A stretch of 64,000 bases of DNA from an uncultured bacterium (lineage in GTDB: Bacteria > Muiribacteriota > Ozemobacteria > Ozemobacterales > Ozemobacteraceae), in NCBI GenBank assembly GCA_900317935.1, contig ONIU01000013.1, positions 1-64,000 on the forward strand, written 5' to 3'. The notes under the pieces were generated by a model. It made no database searches and was not told the origin of the DNA. It worked only from the letters and a program-made list of their open reading frames with translations. A program made the translations under genes and the position numbers. Shown one piece after another: positions 34,745-42,699 of the stretch; position 1 is the first letter of the stretch; the number at the start of each line of letters is the position of its first letter.

Positions 34745-35419
34745 TTAATAGAACAATGTCTGCTCCAATATATAAAAACTCTGAATTCTGCTGGTATCAG
34801 GAATTTCAGAACTGTTAGGCTTTAATTGTCTAAGTTTGTGGTTCAAATTATCAAGAGAAACTGCTTCATTTTTTGAGAAATAAGCAGCCTCTGGATATTT
34901 GAGGTTTAAGTATTTTGAAGCTTGATTAATCGCATGATTCCATTCTGAAGCAGAAATCTGTTCATATGGGGCTAATTCGACATTTTTTCTGAAACTTACA
35001 GCATCTATTTCCAATAGGTTTTTGCATACTGTATAAATAGGGTGGTCTAGAGAAACATCTGTGAACTTTGTTTGGGTAAGATGTATAGCATCGACATTGG
35101 TATAAAGTTTATACCCACTAAGTAATGATGCAACAAGCAAAATAAACGCTGACGCTATCACAGCTTTATACATTTTTTTCTTAGTGGGGTAAAAAATGTG
35201 TTTTAAATGGGAGAATATTCTTCTTTTTGTTTTTGTCGGTGATTTGACTTCTCGGAAAATAGATTTGTCAACAGCTTTTAAAACAGGTTTAAGAATTTCT
35301 TTTTCTCGAGCAGAACCGCATTTACCGCAGAACTTTGCGGCAGCGACTTTATTCAAAGCGCCACAATGGCTGCATTGCCATTCAATGCCCGATAAATTGT
35401 TACCATGGTTTATATTCAT
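34745..35419 (-). CDS. Zinc-ribbon membrane protein
   Basis: 224 aa. The N-terminus has a zinc ribbon with two CxxC knuckles (CSHCGALNKVAAAKFCGKCGS, cysteines near 15-35). A Lys/Arg-rich cytoplasmic stretch and one transmembrane helix (about 88-108, AVIASAFILLVASLLSGY) follow, then ~115 residues on the outside. The outer part has no recognised family. It is 23 nt upstream of the AMIN/STN gene in the same orientation, so a membrane partner of the same envelope group is the simplest idea. Confidence 0.72.
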   Translation of the reverse strand: MNINHGNNLSGIEWQCSHCGALNKVAAAKFCGKCGSAREKEILKPVLKAVDKSIFREVKSPTKTKRRIFSHLKHIFYPTKKKMYKAVIASAFILLVASLLSGYKLYTNVDAIHLTQTKFTDVSLDHPIYTVCKNLLEIDAVSFRKNVELAPYEQISASEWNHAINQASKYLNLKYPEAAYFSKNEAVSLDNLNHKLRQLKPNSSEIPDTSRIQSFYILEQTLFY

Positions 35420-35507
35420 GATTAGCTAGCTCTATAAAAATTATCGGCATACTTGATGGCTGATAATAGAACTTTATATATAGTTGTATCTAAGCTGCTA
35501 ATCTTTT

Positions 35508-36632
35508 TTATTCAATAGGCTGCAGGTTGAGATCTTCTCTTGTAAGCCCTAAGGAATGCATGGTTCTATAAAAAGTAGCTTTATGAATTCCTAAAATTCG
35601 TGAGGCTTCTGTAATATTGCCTCCGGCTAAACTATATGCATCTATTATTTTTTTCTTTGTTAGGTTTTTCCCTTTGGTGTGTAAAGTAACCACATTGGGT
35701 GTATTTGCGTTTTGATTATTGTGACCTAATAGAATCGGCTGACGGTTAGGCGGAATTATAACATCATGATATTCCTGATCCATAGCGTATTGAGCTGCAA
35801 TTTGTCTTTCCTGGAACCAGTCAGTTAGTGAACGCAGACCAATTACATCTGTCTGATTTTCGGCAAAAAGCCTTTCTATCAGATTTCTGAGTTCTCTGAC
35901 ATTGCCTGGCCATCTGTATTGAGAGAGCAAGTGTATTGCGTCTTTGGTTAAACAAGCTACATTTCTTCCATATTTTTTGTTTAATAATCCAATAAAATGC
36001 TGAATTAAAGGCTCAATATCTTCGATTCGTTCTCTTAAAGGTGGAACATGAATATGGAGTGCACTTAATCTATAGAATAAATCTGAGCGAAAAGAACCGA
36101 TTAATGATTCTTTTTCCAGATTATGGTTGGTTGCTGCAATAACTCTTACATCTACTTTTATAGGTGTTTCAGAACCAACTCTTTCAATTGTTGAAGTTTC
36201 TAAGGCTCTTAAAAGTTTTGCCTGGGAAAGAGGTGGCAAGTCGCCTAGTTCGTCTAAAAATAAGGTTCCGCCGTTTGCTCGTTCGAATCGGCCTTTATGA
36301 GACTTTATCGCTCCGGTAAATGAACCTTTTTCATGACCGAATAATTCACTTTCAAAAAGTGTGTCTGTTATGGCAGAGCAGTTCATGGTAATAAAAGGAC
36401 CATTAGCTCTTTTGCTTAATTTATGAATTGAAGAGGCTATTCCTTCTTTACCTGCTCCTGTTTCTCCTGTTACTAGAACCGGAGCATCAGATTGGGCATA
36501 CATTGCTACTTTTTTGAATACTTGACGCATTGCCTCAGAAACGCCAACCATGTCAAAAAATTCACTCTTACCCTGTATGGTTGGAGGAGGAAGTAACAAT
36601 ACTTTTTTTTCTGTATCTATTCTGTCTGTCAT
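35508..36632 (-). CDS. Sigma-54-dependent transcriptional activator without receiver domain
   Basis: 374 aa. The central AAA+ domain has Walker A GETGAGKE (56-63), the sigma-54 contact loop GSFTGA (103-108; GAFTGA in most relatives), Walker B GGTLFLDELGDL and the arginine-finger region. A C-terminal Fis-type helix-turn-helix follows (KKIIDAYSLAGGNITEASRILGIHKATFYR). There is no N-terminal receiver, GAF or PAS domain, as in PspF, so activity must be controlled by expression or a partner protein. It lies upstream of the zinc-ribbon/AMIN/SLH genes and divergent from the barrel gene. No clear -24/-12 site was found nearby. Confidence 0.93.
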   Translation of the reverse strand: MTDRIDTEKKVLLLPPPTIQGKSEFFDMVGVSEAMRQVFKKVAMYAQSDAPVLVTGETGAGKEGIASSIHKLSKRANGPFITMNCSAITDTLFESELFGHEKGSFTGAIKSHKGRFERANGGTLFLDELGDLPPLSQAKLLRALETSTIERVGSETPIKVDVRVIAATNHNLEKESLIGSFRSDLFYRLSALHIHVPPLRERIEDIEPLIQHFIGLLNKKYGRNVACLTKDAIHLLSQYRWPGNVRELRNLIERLFAENQTDVIGLRSLTDWFQERQIAAQYAMDQEYHDVIIPPNRQPILLGHNNQNANTPNVVTLHTKGKNLTKKKIIDAYSLAGGNITEASRILGIHKATFYRTMHSLGLTREDLNLQPIE

Positions 36633-36758
36633 ACGGAAAGAAATACTACAATCATTTTAATAAAATTTCAATTCTAGAATTTTATCATTCATAAATTTTA
36701 AATATTTGTCGAGTGAAAGTTGACCTTTAATTGTTATTGATTTTTCAAATAGAGCATA

Positions 36759-38291
36759 ATGAAAAAAATTAGTAAAAAACTATTATTAACTTTAGCTACA
36801 GCTTTGGCTCTTACGTTGGGCTCAAAGTCTGTAATTAGTTCAGCATTTGCCCAGGAAGCAGATGAAAATACTAGCTTTGAAGGTAATGCTAGAATAAAAG
36901 CTTTTGTTGAAAGCACAAGAAAAGACTATTTTGATAAGGTTTACTCCTATACTAATCCTGTGCCAAGATACGAGAAAAAGCAATACGATAAAAGTTTTTA
37001 CGGAACAGATTCAGATTTGGATTTTTCTTTGAAAACCGATTTGAGTGATGTCAGCTTTTTGGATTTCAAAGAATCTGCATATATAAGACATTATAATAGA
37101 GAAGATCCTTTTAGTATTGATTATACTTCAAATAAGTTCAATGAAATAGACCATAATCTGCGAGTTACTTTGGGCTTATCTGCCGGACCCCACGATTATA
37201 TACAGCTTGATTATATCAACAATATTTATGACGGTGGTGAATTCGAAAGCTTTGATTACAGATCAAATAAAGGGCGAGCCATGGTTGCTCATGACTTTGA
37301 CGAAAGAGCTTGTGCTGCTTTTACTGGTAGTTACGAAGAACGTGAATATCAATCTGACAAAGTTATGAATTATAGAGAAGGCAGAGTAGGTTTTGAAGTT
37401 TCCGGAATAATATCAAGCCGCAGCGAGTATGTTCAGATTGCAAACTCTTCAAGAGGAGAAAAAGCAACTTTTGAAAAGGTTCCTGGTGCAATGGCTGCCA
37501 GAAATGCAATAGATTACTATACTACTTATGTAAGAAATCCAAGAGATGATGATCCTACGGCTAAGTATGTCTTAAATCAGACTCGTGGTGAACTTTATAT
37601 GAGAGGTTTCGGAGAAATTGCTCAGCGAGAAAGAGTCAGGTTAGATACTGATTGTAACGAAATCGTTGGCGGCTTTGAAACAATTTATAAGAGCACTGAA
37701 AACATGAGAGTAAGATTTAATGAAGTATATACAGATCAGGATTATGATAGAGAATCAAATATAAATGATTTGCACGATGGCTTTTCTAATTATGCAGCTA
37801 TGACTGTGGATTATGACTGTACAAAGAATTTTTCTCAAAGTTTTACATACAGTCATGAATTTTATAAGTATAAACACAATGCCGATAAAAACAACAAAGC
37901 AAATTCTGTAACTTATGAAAGCTTATATTGCGGAAAAAATTACCGTACAAGCGTGCTTCTTGGTTCAGTAAAAAGAGAATACTATAATACCGGTGTTTTC
38001 GCTCCTGATGAAACAGAAAGACGAGCCGCTTTCTGTTGCGATTACGATATTATTGAATCTTTAGTATTTAAGTTTAAAGCTGAATATGCTGACCTTAATT
38101 ATCATGATATGCAGGATGAACTATTCTCTAATTACAAGAGAAAAACCTGGAGAATTGCTCTAGAAAAGGGATTAGGTGAATGTTTGTCTCTTGAAGCTGC
38201 ATTCCAGAACAATGTTGAAAGACATAAGGTTTTTGACCAGAATAATGTAGAAGAAAAAACTGTCGGTGTAAGTTTAATAGGAAAATTTTAA
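36759..38291 (+). CDS. Putative outer-membrane beta-barrel protein
   Basis: 510 aa with a Sec signal peptide (KKLLLTLATALALTLGSKSVISSAFA). The mature chain alternates short amphipathic beta segments rich in Tyr/Phe/Asp/Arg and ends in GVSLIGKF with a C-terminal Phe, the BAM recognition signature. Roughly 20 strands are suggested. Examples are HDYIQLDYINNIYDG, RVGFEVSGIISS, VRFNEVYTDQDYD and FKFKAEYADLNYHD. The closest general type is the MtrB/DUF-type or TonB-independent porin-like barrels; no family is certain. A 12-bp palindrome AATTCTAGAATT lies upstream at about 36670. A large terminator follows. Confidence 0.75.
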   Translation: MKKISKKLLLTLATALALTLGSKSVISSAFAQEADENTSFEGNARIKAFVESTRKDYFDKVYSYTNPVPRYEKKQYDKSFYGTDSDLDFSLKTDLSDVSFLDFKESAYIRHYNREDPFSIDYTSNKFNEIDHNLRVTLGLSAGPHDYIQLDYINNIYDGGEFESFDYRSNKGRAMVAHDFDERACAAFTGSYEEREYQSDKVMNYREGRVGFEVSGIISSRSEYVQIANSSRGEKATFEKVPGAMAARNAIDYYTTYVRNPRDDDPTAKYVLNQTRGELYMRGFGEIAQRERVRLDTDCNEIVGGFETIYKSTENMRVRFNEVYTDQDYDRESNINDLHDGFSNYAAMTVDYDCTKNFSQSFTYSHEFYKYKHNADKNNKANSVTYESLYCGKNYRTSVLLGSVKREYYNTGVFAPDETERRAAFCCDYDIIESLVFKFKAEYADLNYHDMQDELFSNYKRKTWRIALEKGLGECLSLEAAFQNNVERHKVFDQNNVEEKTVGVSLIGKF

Positions 38292-38295
38292 AAAG

Positions 38296-38369
38296 AAAAA
38301 TTTACGCTTTGATATTTTCTCAAAGAGTCTTTTTGAGCGGCTTTTTGTAAGACTGGCGTAAATTTTTTT
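38296..38369 (+). terminator. Two-tier hairpin terminator after the barrel gene
   Basis: The outer stem AAAAATTTACGC / GCGTAAATTTTT encloses an inner CTCAAAG / CTTTTTGAG hairpin, and a T7 tract ends it. It is directly downstream of the stop at 38291. Confidence 0.75.
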
Positions 38370-38437
38370 ATAAATCCCAACAAGTACACAATTAAAAACT
38401 AGTAATATAAAAAATGTTGTGATAAAATATTGCTACT

Positions 38438-39217
38438 ATGGTAGCGATAGCTTTTATTGGAACTATACAGCACGAAATAGCAAAAGACGCTGTTCGTAAG
38501 CTTGTTGATACTATAAAAGCTAAAGCGACAAGCGATTCTGTAATCGTTTGTAATGCAGATGGTTTGTTTTTAACTTCATCAAAACTTGGTGAACAGTTAG
38601 AAATGCTCTTTGATAACGGAATAGATTTAGTCATGGTTGGGGAACAGGCATTAAGCCGAAACTGTTGCCGTTCAGTTCTTGCGAAGTCTGATTGGCCAGT
38701 ATTAAGAGGTCTAAACCTGCCGGGAGCTTCAGCTAAAACCAGTATCAAGTATATAAATCACAAAGAAGAGGCTTTTTGGTTTATAAGCACTTGTGGGCAA
38801 AATGGAAAAATACCCGTCGATAATTCCTATATAGAATTAGATGAATTTTTTCAAAACAAAAAAGATGATTTGCCCGTAATTATAAATGAGAGTAGTTCTG
38901 ATTTTAAATATTTACAGGCTTTAACCTGGAGATATTCAAAAAAAGGATGTTCTCTTCTGATATTTGGTTCAGGAACAGGTTTTATGACAATGCCGTCTCT
39001 ATATGCCGATAATTGCTTTTTGCAGTGTGATACGGGGTCAGTTGTTACCGAAAATACAATTTTTGGTATAGAACCCGAATTATGGTGGAAAAAGAATATT
39101 GATAGACGTCCGCTTACCTTGCTTCCGAAATGGGGAGCAGTTAAATGCGACTACACTATAGTAAGATTTGAAAAAGGGAAAATCACTGATTATTTTGTAG
39201 AATCTGTCAGAATATGA
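38438..39217 (+). CDS. YmdB-like phosphodiesterase paralogue lacking metal ligands
   Basis: The 259-aa protein aligns along its length with YmdB/DUF1385-type 2',3'-cyclic nucleotide phosphodiesterases (calcineurin-like fold). Compare AIAFIGTIQHEIAKDAV with FIGDVVG, VIVCNADG with INGENA, and VMVGEQAL with MGNHTW. The positions corresponding to D8, E39, N40, H68, H150 and the HTH pair (GSGTGFMT against GTHTHVQT) are all changed. The later CDTGSVVTENTIFGIE matches the TDVGMTGPYDxxxGxx segment. It is therefore probably catalytically dead. It is 40 nt upstream of a GAF/HD-GYP protein. The -10-like TAAAAT ends 9 nt before the ATG, and no SD is seen. Confidence 0.72.
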   Translation: MVAIAFIGTIQHEIAKDAVRKLVDTIKAKATSDSVIVCNADGLFLTSSKLGEQLEMLFDNGIDLVMVGEQALSRNCCRSVLAKSDWPVLRGLNLPGASAKTSIKYINHKEEAFWFISTCGQNGKIPVDNSYIELDEFFQNKKDDLPVIINESSSDFKYLQALTWRYSKKGCSLLIFGSGTGFMTMPSLYADNCFLQCDTGSVVTENTIFGIEPELWWKKNIDRRPLTLLPKWGAVKCDYTIVRFEKGKITDYFVESVRI

Positions 39218-39257
39218 CTAATCATTTCTGTTATTGAATATTTGAAGGAGTTTCTTG

Positions 39258-41120
39258 GTGTCTGAAGAATTGTCTATAAAACATCAGAGTCTGATTTATA
39301 AGGCTCAGAAAAGTATTCTTGCTCATGGCAAGGATGTTAAAGCTATTCTTGAAGTTTTAGGCAAACTCTCTTTAGACCTTTTCAATAAAGAAGGTTTTTC
39401 TGTTCTTTCTTATGACTTTGCTGCCCAGATGACCAGACCAATATATAAACAGGGCTTCAAAGAAGAAACCTTAAATCATCTTGCTGAAGAATTCACTAAA
39501 CTAAAAGTTGAAAAGAAACCCATAGTCCGCGAACAGATTGTTGACCCAGACGCAGGCAAAATTAATCTTGTTCCTATTGGTGATGAAGAAGATATTTATG
39601 GACAGATTATTTTTGCAGATTCTGAAGATGCAAATAAAGTTGCTGTAACAGAATTTATAGAACTTGCAACAGCATCATTAGGCACATTCCTTGGCGTTGG
39701 TCTTTTACAGCTTCATCTTGAAGAAATGGCTGCTCTTATTGAGGTCAGCCATGTTGTAAGTTCTACTCTTGATTTAAGAGAACTGCTTACAAAGATTATG
39801 AAGACAGCTACCAAGGTTATGAGATGCGAAACTTCAACTGTATATCTTGTAGATGAAGCAACAAATGAATTGTATTTCAGTATAGTTCAAGGCGATTCAA
39901 ATGTAGGCGCTAAACTGAAAGAAATTCGTTTGCCTATGGGAACAGGTTTGGCAGGTTGGTGTGCTCAGAATAACGCTCCTGTAATGGTTCCTGATACAGA
40001 TAAAGACCCTCGTTTCTTTAAGGGAGCTGATAAAAAATCTGGTTTTGTTACAAGATCAATGATTTGTGTTCCAATGTGCTTAAAAGAAAAAGTCATTGGT
40101 GTTCTTCAGGTTTTAAATAGAACCGGAGACATTCCATTCAACGATCATGACCTTGAAACATTAAAAGCAGTTGCTACTCAGGCTGTATCAGCTATTGAAA
40201 ACGCAAGACTTTACGAAAATATTCAGAAGATTTATCTTTCTACAATTGAAGTTTTGGCTACAGCAATTGATGCTAAAGACCCATATACAAGAGGGCATTC
40301 TCGCCGTGTTACACTTTATTCTGTTGCAATTGCAGAACAGTTGGGGCTTTCTCCAAAAGAAATCGAAAACATTAGATATGCCGGTTTGCTTCATGACGTA
40401 GGTAAGATTGGTATTTCTGATAGTATCATCAGAAAACCAGGTCGTCTTACAGACGAAGAATACGGCATAATCAAGACTCACCCCGCTATTGGTGCAAGAA
40501 TATTAAGACCGGTAGAATTTTTAGCAGACAAAATTCCAGGTGTTCTTCACCACCACGAATATTATGATGGCCGCGGATATCCTGATCATCTGTCTGGTGA
40601 AGACATACCTTTAGCTGGTCGCATAATCTGTGTTGCAGACTGTTTCGACGCAATGACGACAAATCGTCCTTACCGCAAAGGTTTAAGCGTAAATACAGTT
40701 ATTGGTGAACTTAATAAGCTTTCTGGTAAACAGTTTGACCCTGTTTGTGTTAAAGCTTTCTTAAGTGCTTTTGAAGCTAAGATTTCTCAGTATTTTGAAC
40801 CTATTGAAGGTTCGGAAGATAATGATATGGCTCTTAAACCTGAAGAAATGGGAACTACTGAAGAACCAGAAAAGATTCAGAAAGATAAGCAGCCTTATCC
40901 TCCAATAAGCTGTGATAGCGACAAGAAGGAAGAAAAGAAACTGGAATCTCAGCCTTATCCTCCGATAAATTGTGACAGCGACAAGAAGGAAGAAAAAAAG
41001 CTTGAGTCTCAGCCCTATCCTCCGATAAACTGTGACAGCGACAAGAAGGAAGAAAAGAAGCTTGAATCTCAGCCCTATCCTCCGATAAACTGTGACAGCG
41101 ATAAAAAAGATAACAAATAA
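39258..41120 (+). CDS. GAF / HD-GYP cyclic-dinucleotide phosphodiesterase with C-terminal tandem repeats
   Basis: GTG 39258 is chosen because GAAGGAG ends 7 nt upstream; TTG 39255 is too close. The N-terminal ~150 residues are a degenerate GAF-like region. A clear GAF follows (about 165-310: VMRCETSTVYLVDEA, AGWCAQNNAPVMVPD, VLQVLNRTGD). Then comes an HD-GYP domain with HSRRVTLYS, LLHDVGKIG, HHEYYDGRGYP and the DAMTTNRPYR signature, all catalytic residues present. It should hydrolyse c-di-GMP or a related dinucleotide. The last ~77 residues are four near-identical 20-residue repeats QPYPPINCDSDKKEEKKLES, each with one Cys. It is likely translated with the preceding YmdB-like gene. Confidence 0.92.
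   Translation: MSEELSIKHQSLIYKAQKSILAHGKDVKAILEVLGKLSLDLFNKEGFSVLSYDFAAQMTRPIYKQGFKEETLNHLAEEFTKLKVEKKPIVREQIVDPDAGKINLVPIGDEEDIYGQIIFADSEDANKVAVTEFIELATASLGTFLGVGLLQLHLEEMAALIEVSHVVSSTLDLRELLTKIMKTATKVMRCETSTVYLVDEATNELYFSIVQGDSNVGAKLKEIRLPMGTGLAGWCAQNNAPVMVPDTDKDPRFFKGADKKSGFVTRSMICVPMCLKEKVIGVLQVLNRTGDIPFNDHDLETLKAVATQAVSAIENARLYENIQKIYLSTIEVLATAIDAKDPYTRGHSRRVTLYSVAIAEQLGLSPKEIENIRYAGLLHDVGKIGISDSIIRKPGRLTDEEYGIIKTHPAIGARILRPVEFLADKIPGVLHHHEYYDGRGYPDHLSGEDIPLAGRIICVADCFDAMTTNRPYRKGLSVNTVIGELNKLSGKQFDPVCVKAFLSAFEAKISQYFEPIEGSEDNDMALKPEEMGTTEEPEKIQKDKQPYPPISCDSDKKEEKKLESQPYPPINCDSDKKEEKKLESQPYPPINCDSDKKEEKKLESQPYPPINCDSDKKDNK
40890..41117 (+). repeat. 60-bp tandem coding repeat (3.8 copies)
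   Basis: Units start at 40890, 40950, 41010 and 41070. The period is exactly 60 bp, with a few silent or single-base differences and one Ser-to-Asn change after unit 1. Being a multiple of 3 it stays in frame and encodes the acidic/basic Pro-Tyr-Pro-Pro repeat at the end of the HD-GYP protein. Confidence 0.95.
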
Positions 41121-41130
41121 AAGTTATTGA

Positions 41131-41165
41131 AAAAAAACATCGTTACTAGGTAACGATGTTTTTTT
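41131..41165 (+). terminator. Rho-independent terminator after the HD-GYP gene
   Basis: A 16-bp stem AAAAAAACATCGTTAC / GTAACGATGTTTTTTT with a TAG loop, 10 nt past the stop codon. Confidence 0.93.
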
Positions 41166-41253
41166 ATATACTATCAAAGCTTTTTTGATTAAGATTTTGT
41201 AAAAACAATGCTGTCTAACCCCCTTATATAAAAGCTGTCTAAAAACTATGAAT

Positions 41254-41856
41254 TTATATAATATTTAAGGGGGGAGTATTTGTTCTCACCCCCTTTTGTA
41301 TTACCGCCAAGGATGGCGGTATGCAAGCGAGCTGGCAAACAGGATGTTTGCTATATCGAATGTCCAGGATGGAATAACATTCGACAAGAGAAACTCTGTA
41401 TCTTATAGAACGATAATCATAATCTGGGTATTGCAAGGGCTTTTCTTCTATGAGTTCATCTTGATTAATTTCTTTATTGCCGGTAAATGTCGGCATTAGT
41501 ATTAGTCTTCTGATAAAGGCTTCAGGGTAGGCTTTGTAATATTCAAATATTTCAAAATGATTTAATACTTCTTTCCAGAAATCGGAAATTTCATATTCAT
41601 AAGAATCTATCAGCGAATGCATAAAGCGACGCTGATTTTTAATATTGTTCACCACAAAATTTCTTGATTTTATAAAGATAGATTTTTTATTGTTTTCTAT
41701 TAATTGGAGAGGGAGGGCAACAGGTTCTTTGGTTATGAATATTTCTACATCACTTTTATTCTTTTTTAATTCCTGGTCATAAACAGTTATGTAGAAAGAC
41801 AAAACTAAAGATAGAAAGAGTATTATTGCCGCTGCGATAGTTGGTTTGTTGTTCAT
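41254..41856 (-). CDS. Small membrane protein with repeat-derived C-terminus
   Basis: 200 aa. An N-terminal transmembrane helix (PTIAAAIILFLSLVLSFYITVY) precedes a basic/aromatic soluble part. From about residue 152 (SIRYRVSLVECYSIL to the end) the frame reads through the palindromic repeat at 41257-41400, so the native C-terminus has probably been replaced. No family recognised, SD weak. It could be a decaying gene, but the first 150 residues look coding in composition. Confidence 0.5.
   Translation of the reverse strand: MNNKPTIAAAIILFLSLVLSFYITVYDQELKKNKSDVEIFITKEPVALPLQLIENNKKSIFIKSRNFVVNNIKNQRRFMHSLIDSYEYEISDFWKEVLNHFEIFEYYKAYPEAFIRRLILMPTFTGNKEINQDELIEEKPLQYPDYDYRSIRYRVSLVECYSILDIRYSKHPVCQLACIPPSLAVIQKGVRTNTPPLNII
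41303..41384 (+). repeat. Triple palindromic hairpin repeat with AGGAT loops
   Basis: Three consecutive perfect stems on the plus strand: ACCGCC/GGCGGT (41303-41320), GCAAAC/GTTTGC (41335-41351) and TCGAATGT/ACATTCGA (41356-41384). Each presents the pentamer AGGAT in its loop (41310, 41341, 41366). The element overlaps the 3' end of the 41254-41856 frame on the other strand. Confidence 0.8.
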
Positions 41857-41874
41857 TATGATAGAATTATAACA

Positions 41875-41982
41875 TAGATATAAGATATAAGATATAAGAT
41901 ATAAGATACAAGATGCAAGTTACAAGTTACAAGATGCAAGATATAAGTTACAAGTTACAAGATGTGAGATATAAGATACAAG
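41875..41982 (+). repeat. Heptamer-repeat array D (forward arm)
   Basis: Fifteen contiguous 7-bp units of consensus AAG(A/T)T(A/G)(T/C) plus a partial sixteenth, without interruption. It is the purest array in the window. It lies just upstream of the small membrane protein gene. The matching reverse arm (E) is 390 bp away, at 42370. Confidence 0.92.
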
Positions 41983-42193
41983 TTTAGTGGTAAGTCACTG
42001 CTACAACAGATGTTGGCGGCGTAAAATACCCTCTTTTTTAAAGAGGGATGTCAAGTTCATAGAACCTGACAGGGAGATTTTTCATAATAATACAGTCTTC
42101 GGACTCAACTTTCTACTGCTTTGCAAACTTCTCGAAAATCCCCTTGTCTGCTATCGCAGACATTCCCCTTTGAGAAAGGGGATATTTAAAGAA

Positions 42194-42236
42194 CCCCTCA
42201 GTCACTTCGTGACAGCTCTCCTCAAGGAGAGCCTTT
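42194..42236 (+). repeat. CAGTCACTWCGTGACAG repeat, intergenic copy
   Basis: CAGTCACTTCGTGACAGCT is followed by a CTCCTCAAGGAGAG hairpin. The same block occurs twice inside hrpB (about 60829-60845 and 61606-61621), where it is translated as QSLRDSSP. This repeat type is widespread in gut-associated bacteria. Confidence 0.8.
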
Positions 42237-42239
42237 AGG

Positions 42240-42345
42240 ACAACACTCAAAACCCTTCCAACCCTTCCAACTCTTCCAACAATTACCACAGTGAAACGTC
42301 TCACAACGAAGTGTCCCACAGCGAAGCGTAACACTTCCTACCCTT
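42240..42345 (-). repeat. Intergenic repeat family 2, copy 2 (reverse)
   Basis: Read on the minus strand it gives GTTACGCTTCGCTGTGGGAC, ACTTCGTTGTGAGACGTTTC, ACTGTGGTAATTGTTGG and three 9-mers of the GGTTGGAAG type, matching 4406-4500 block by block. Confidence 0.75.
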
Positions 42346-42369
42346 ATAAAACCTTCGAACTTAGAACTG

Positions 42370-42450
42370 TTTCAATATATAAGATACAAGAAATCTTATA
42401 TCTCCATCTTTGGTCTTGTATCTCAATTTTTGGTCTTATATCTTAAAAAT
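42370..42450. repeat. Heptamer-repeat array E (mainly reverse arm)
   Basis: Begins with two forward units, then reverse units (CTTATAT, CTTTGGT, CTTGTAT, CTTATAT). It includes the phrase CAATTTTTGGTCTT also seen in element B. It may be the displaced right half of array D. Confidence 0.75.
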
Positions 42451-42557
42451 ATCGGGGTAATTAAAAAAAGCTAAATATCATAACAGAATATGTCGATATA
42501 ATAACTGGTAAAATCTTCCATAAAAATAGAGTTAATTGTTTAGGAGAAAAAGAGATT

Positions 42558-42692
42558 ATGTTATGTCCACAATGTAATGCCCCAATGTCTAGACATTCCC
42601 ACAACGGCCTTCAGTCCCCTTACTTCACACTTAATTGCAGTCACTGCAAGTTCACTGTTTTTTACAGAGGACAGTTGAATTTCAATAAGTAA
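42558..42692 (+). CDS. 44-aa zinc-ribbon microprotein
   Basis: A short gene on the plus strand. ATG 42558 has a TAGGAG ribosome-binding site 11 nt upstream, and a TATAAT box lies at 42497-42502. The protein starts MLCPQCNAPMSRHS and ends with CSHCKFTVFYRGQLNFNK, giving two CxxC knuckles 22 residues apart, a minimal zinc ribbon. No other domain. Such single zinc-ribbon proteins are usually nucleic-acid- or protein-binding adaptors. It converges on the yitT-like gene, whose stop is 7 nt away. Good codon structure and spacing support it being real; function is unknown. Confidence 0.72.
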   Translation: MLCPQCNAPMSRHSHNGLQSPYFTLNCSHCKFTVFYRGQLNFNK

Positions 42693-42699
42693 TTTTAAG

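Larger units (their letters stand above)
41983..42369. other. Intergenic repeat mosaic
   Basis: No gene is credible here. In order it holds: the palindrome CCCTCTTTTTTAAAGAGGG (42030-42048); a short stem TGTCTGC/GCAGACA (42147); CCCCTTTGAGAAAGGGG (42165); the CAGTCACTTCGTGACAG repeat (42194-42236); and repeat family 2 in reverse (42240-42345). Open frames crossing it (for example 42113-42334) encode only repeat-derived low-complexity peptide. Confidence 0.75.

Noticed and set aside
36633-36758. Sigma-54 (-24/-12) promoter for the barrel gene next to the sigma-54 activator
   Set aside because: No GG-N10-GC with sensible flanks found; only an A+T-rich region and a weak TTGACC box.
41875-41982. 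Regular repeat suggesting a CRISPR array
   Set aside because: Units are 7 bp and contiguous with no spacers; no cas genes in the window.
42113-42334. 73-aa ORF with VGRVGRVGRV
   Set aside because: Translation of the GGTTGGAAG 9-mers and palindromes; no SD or conserved domain.
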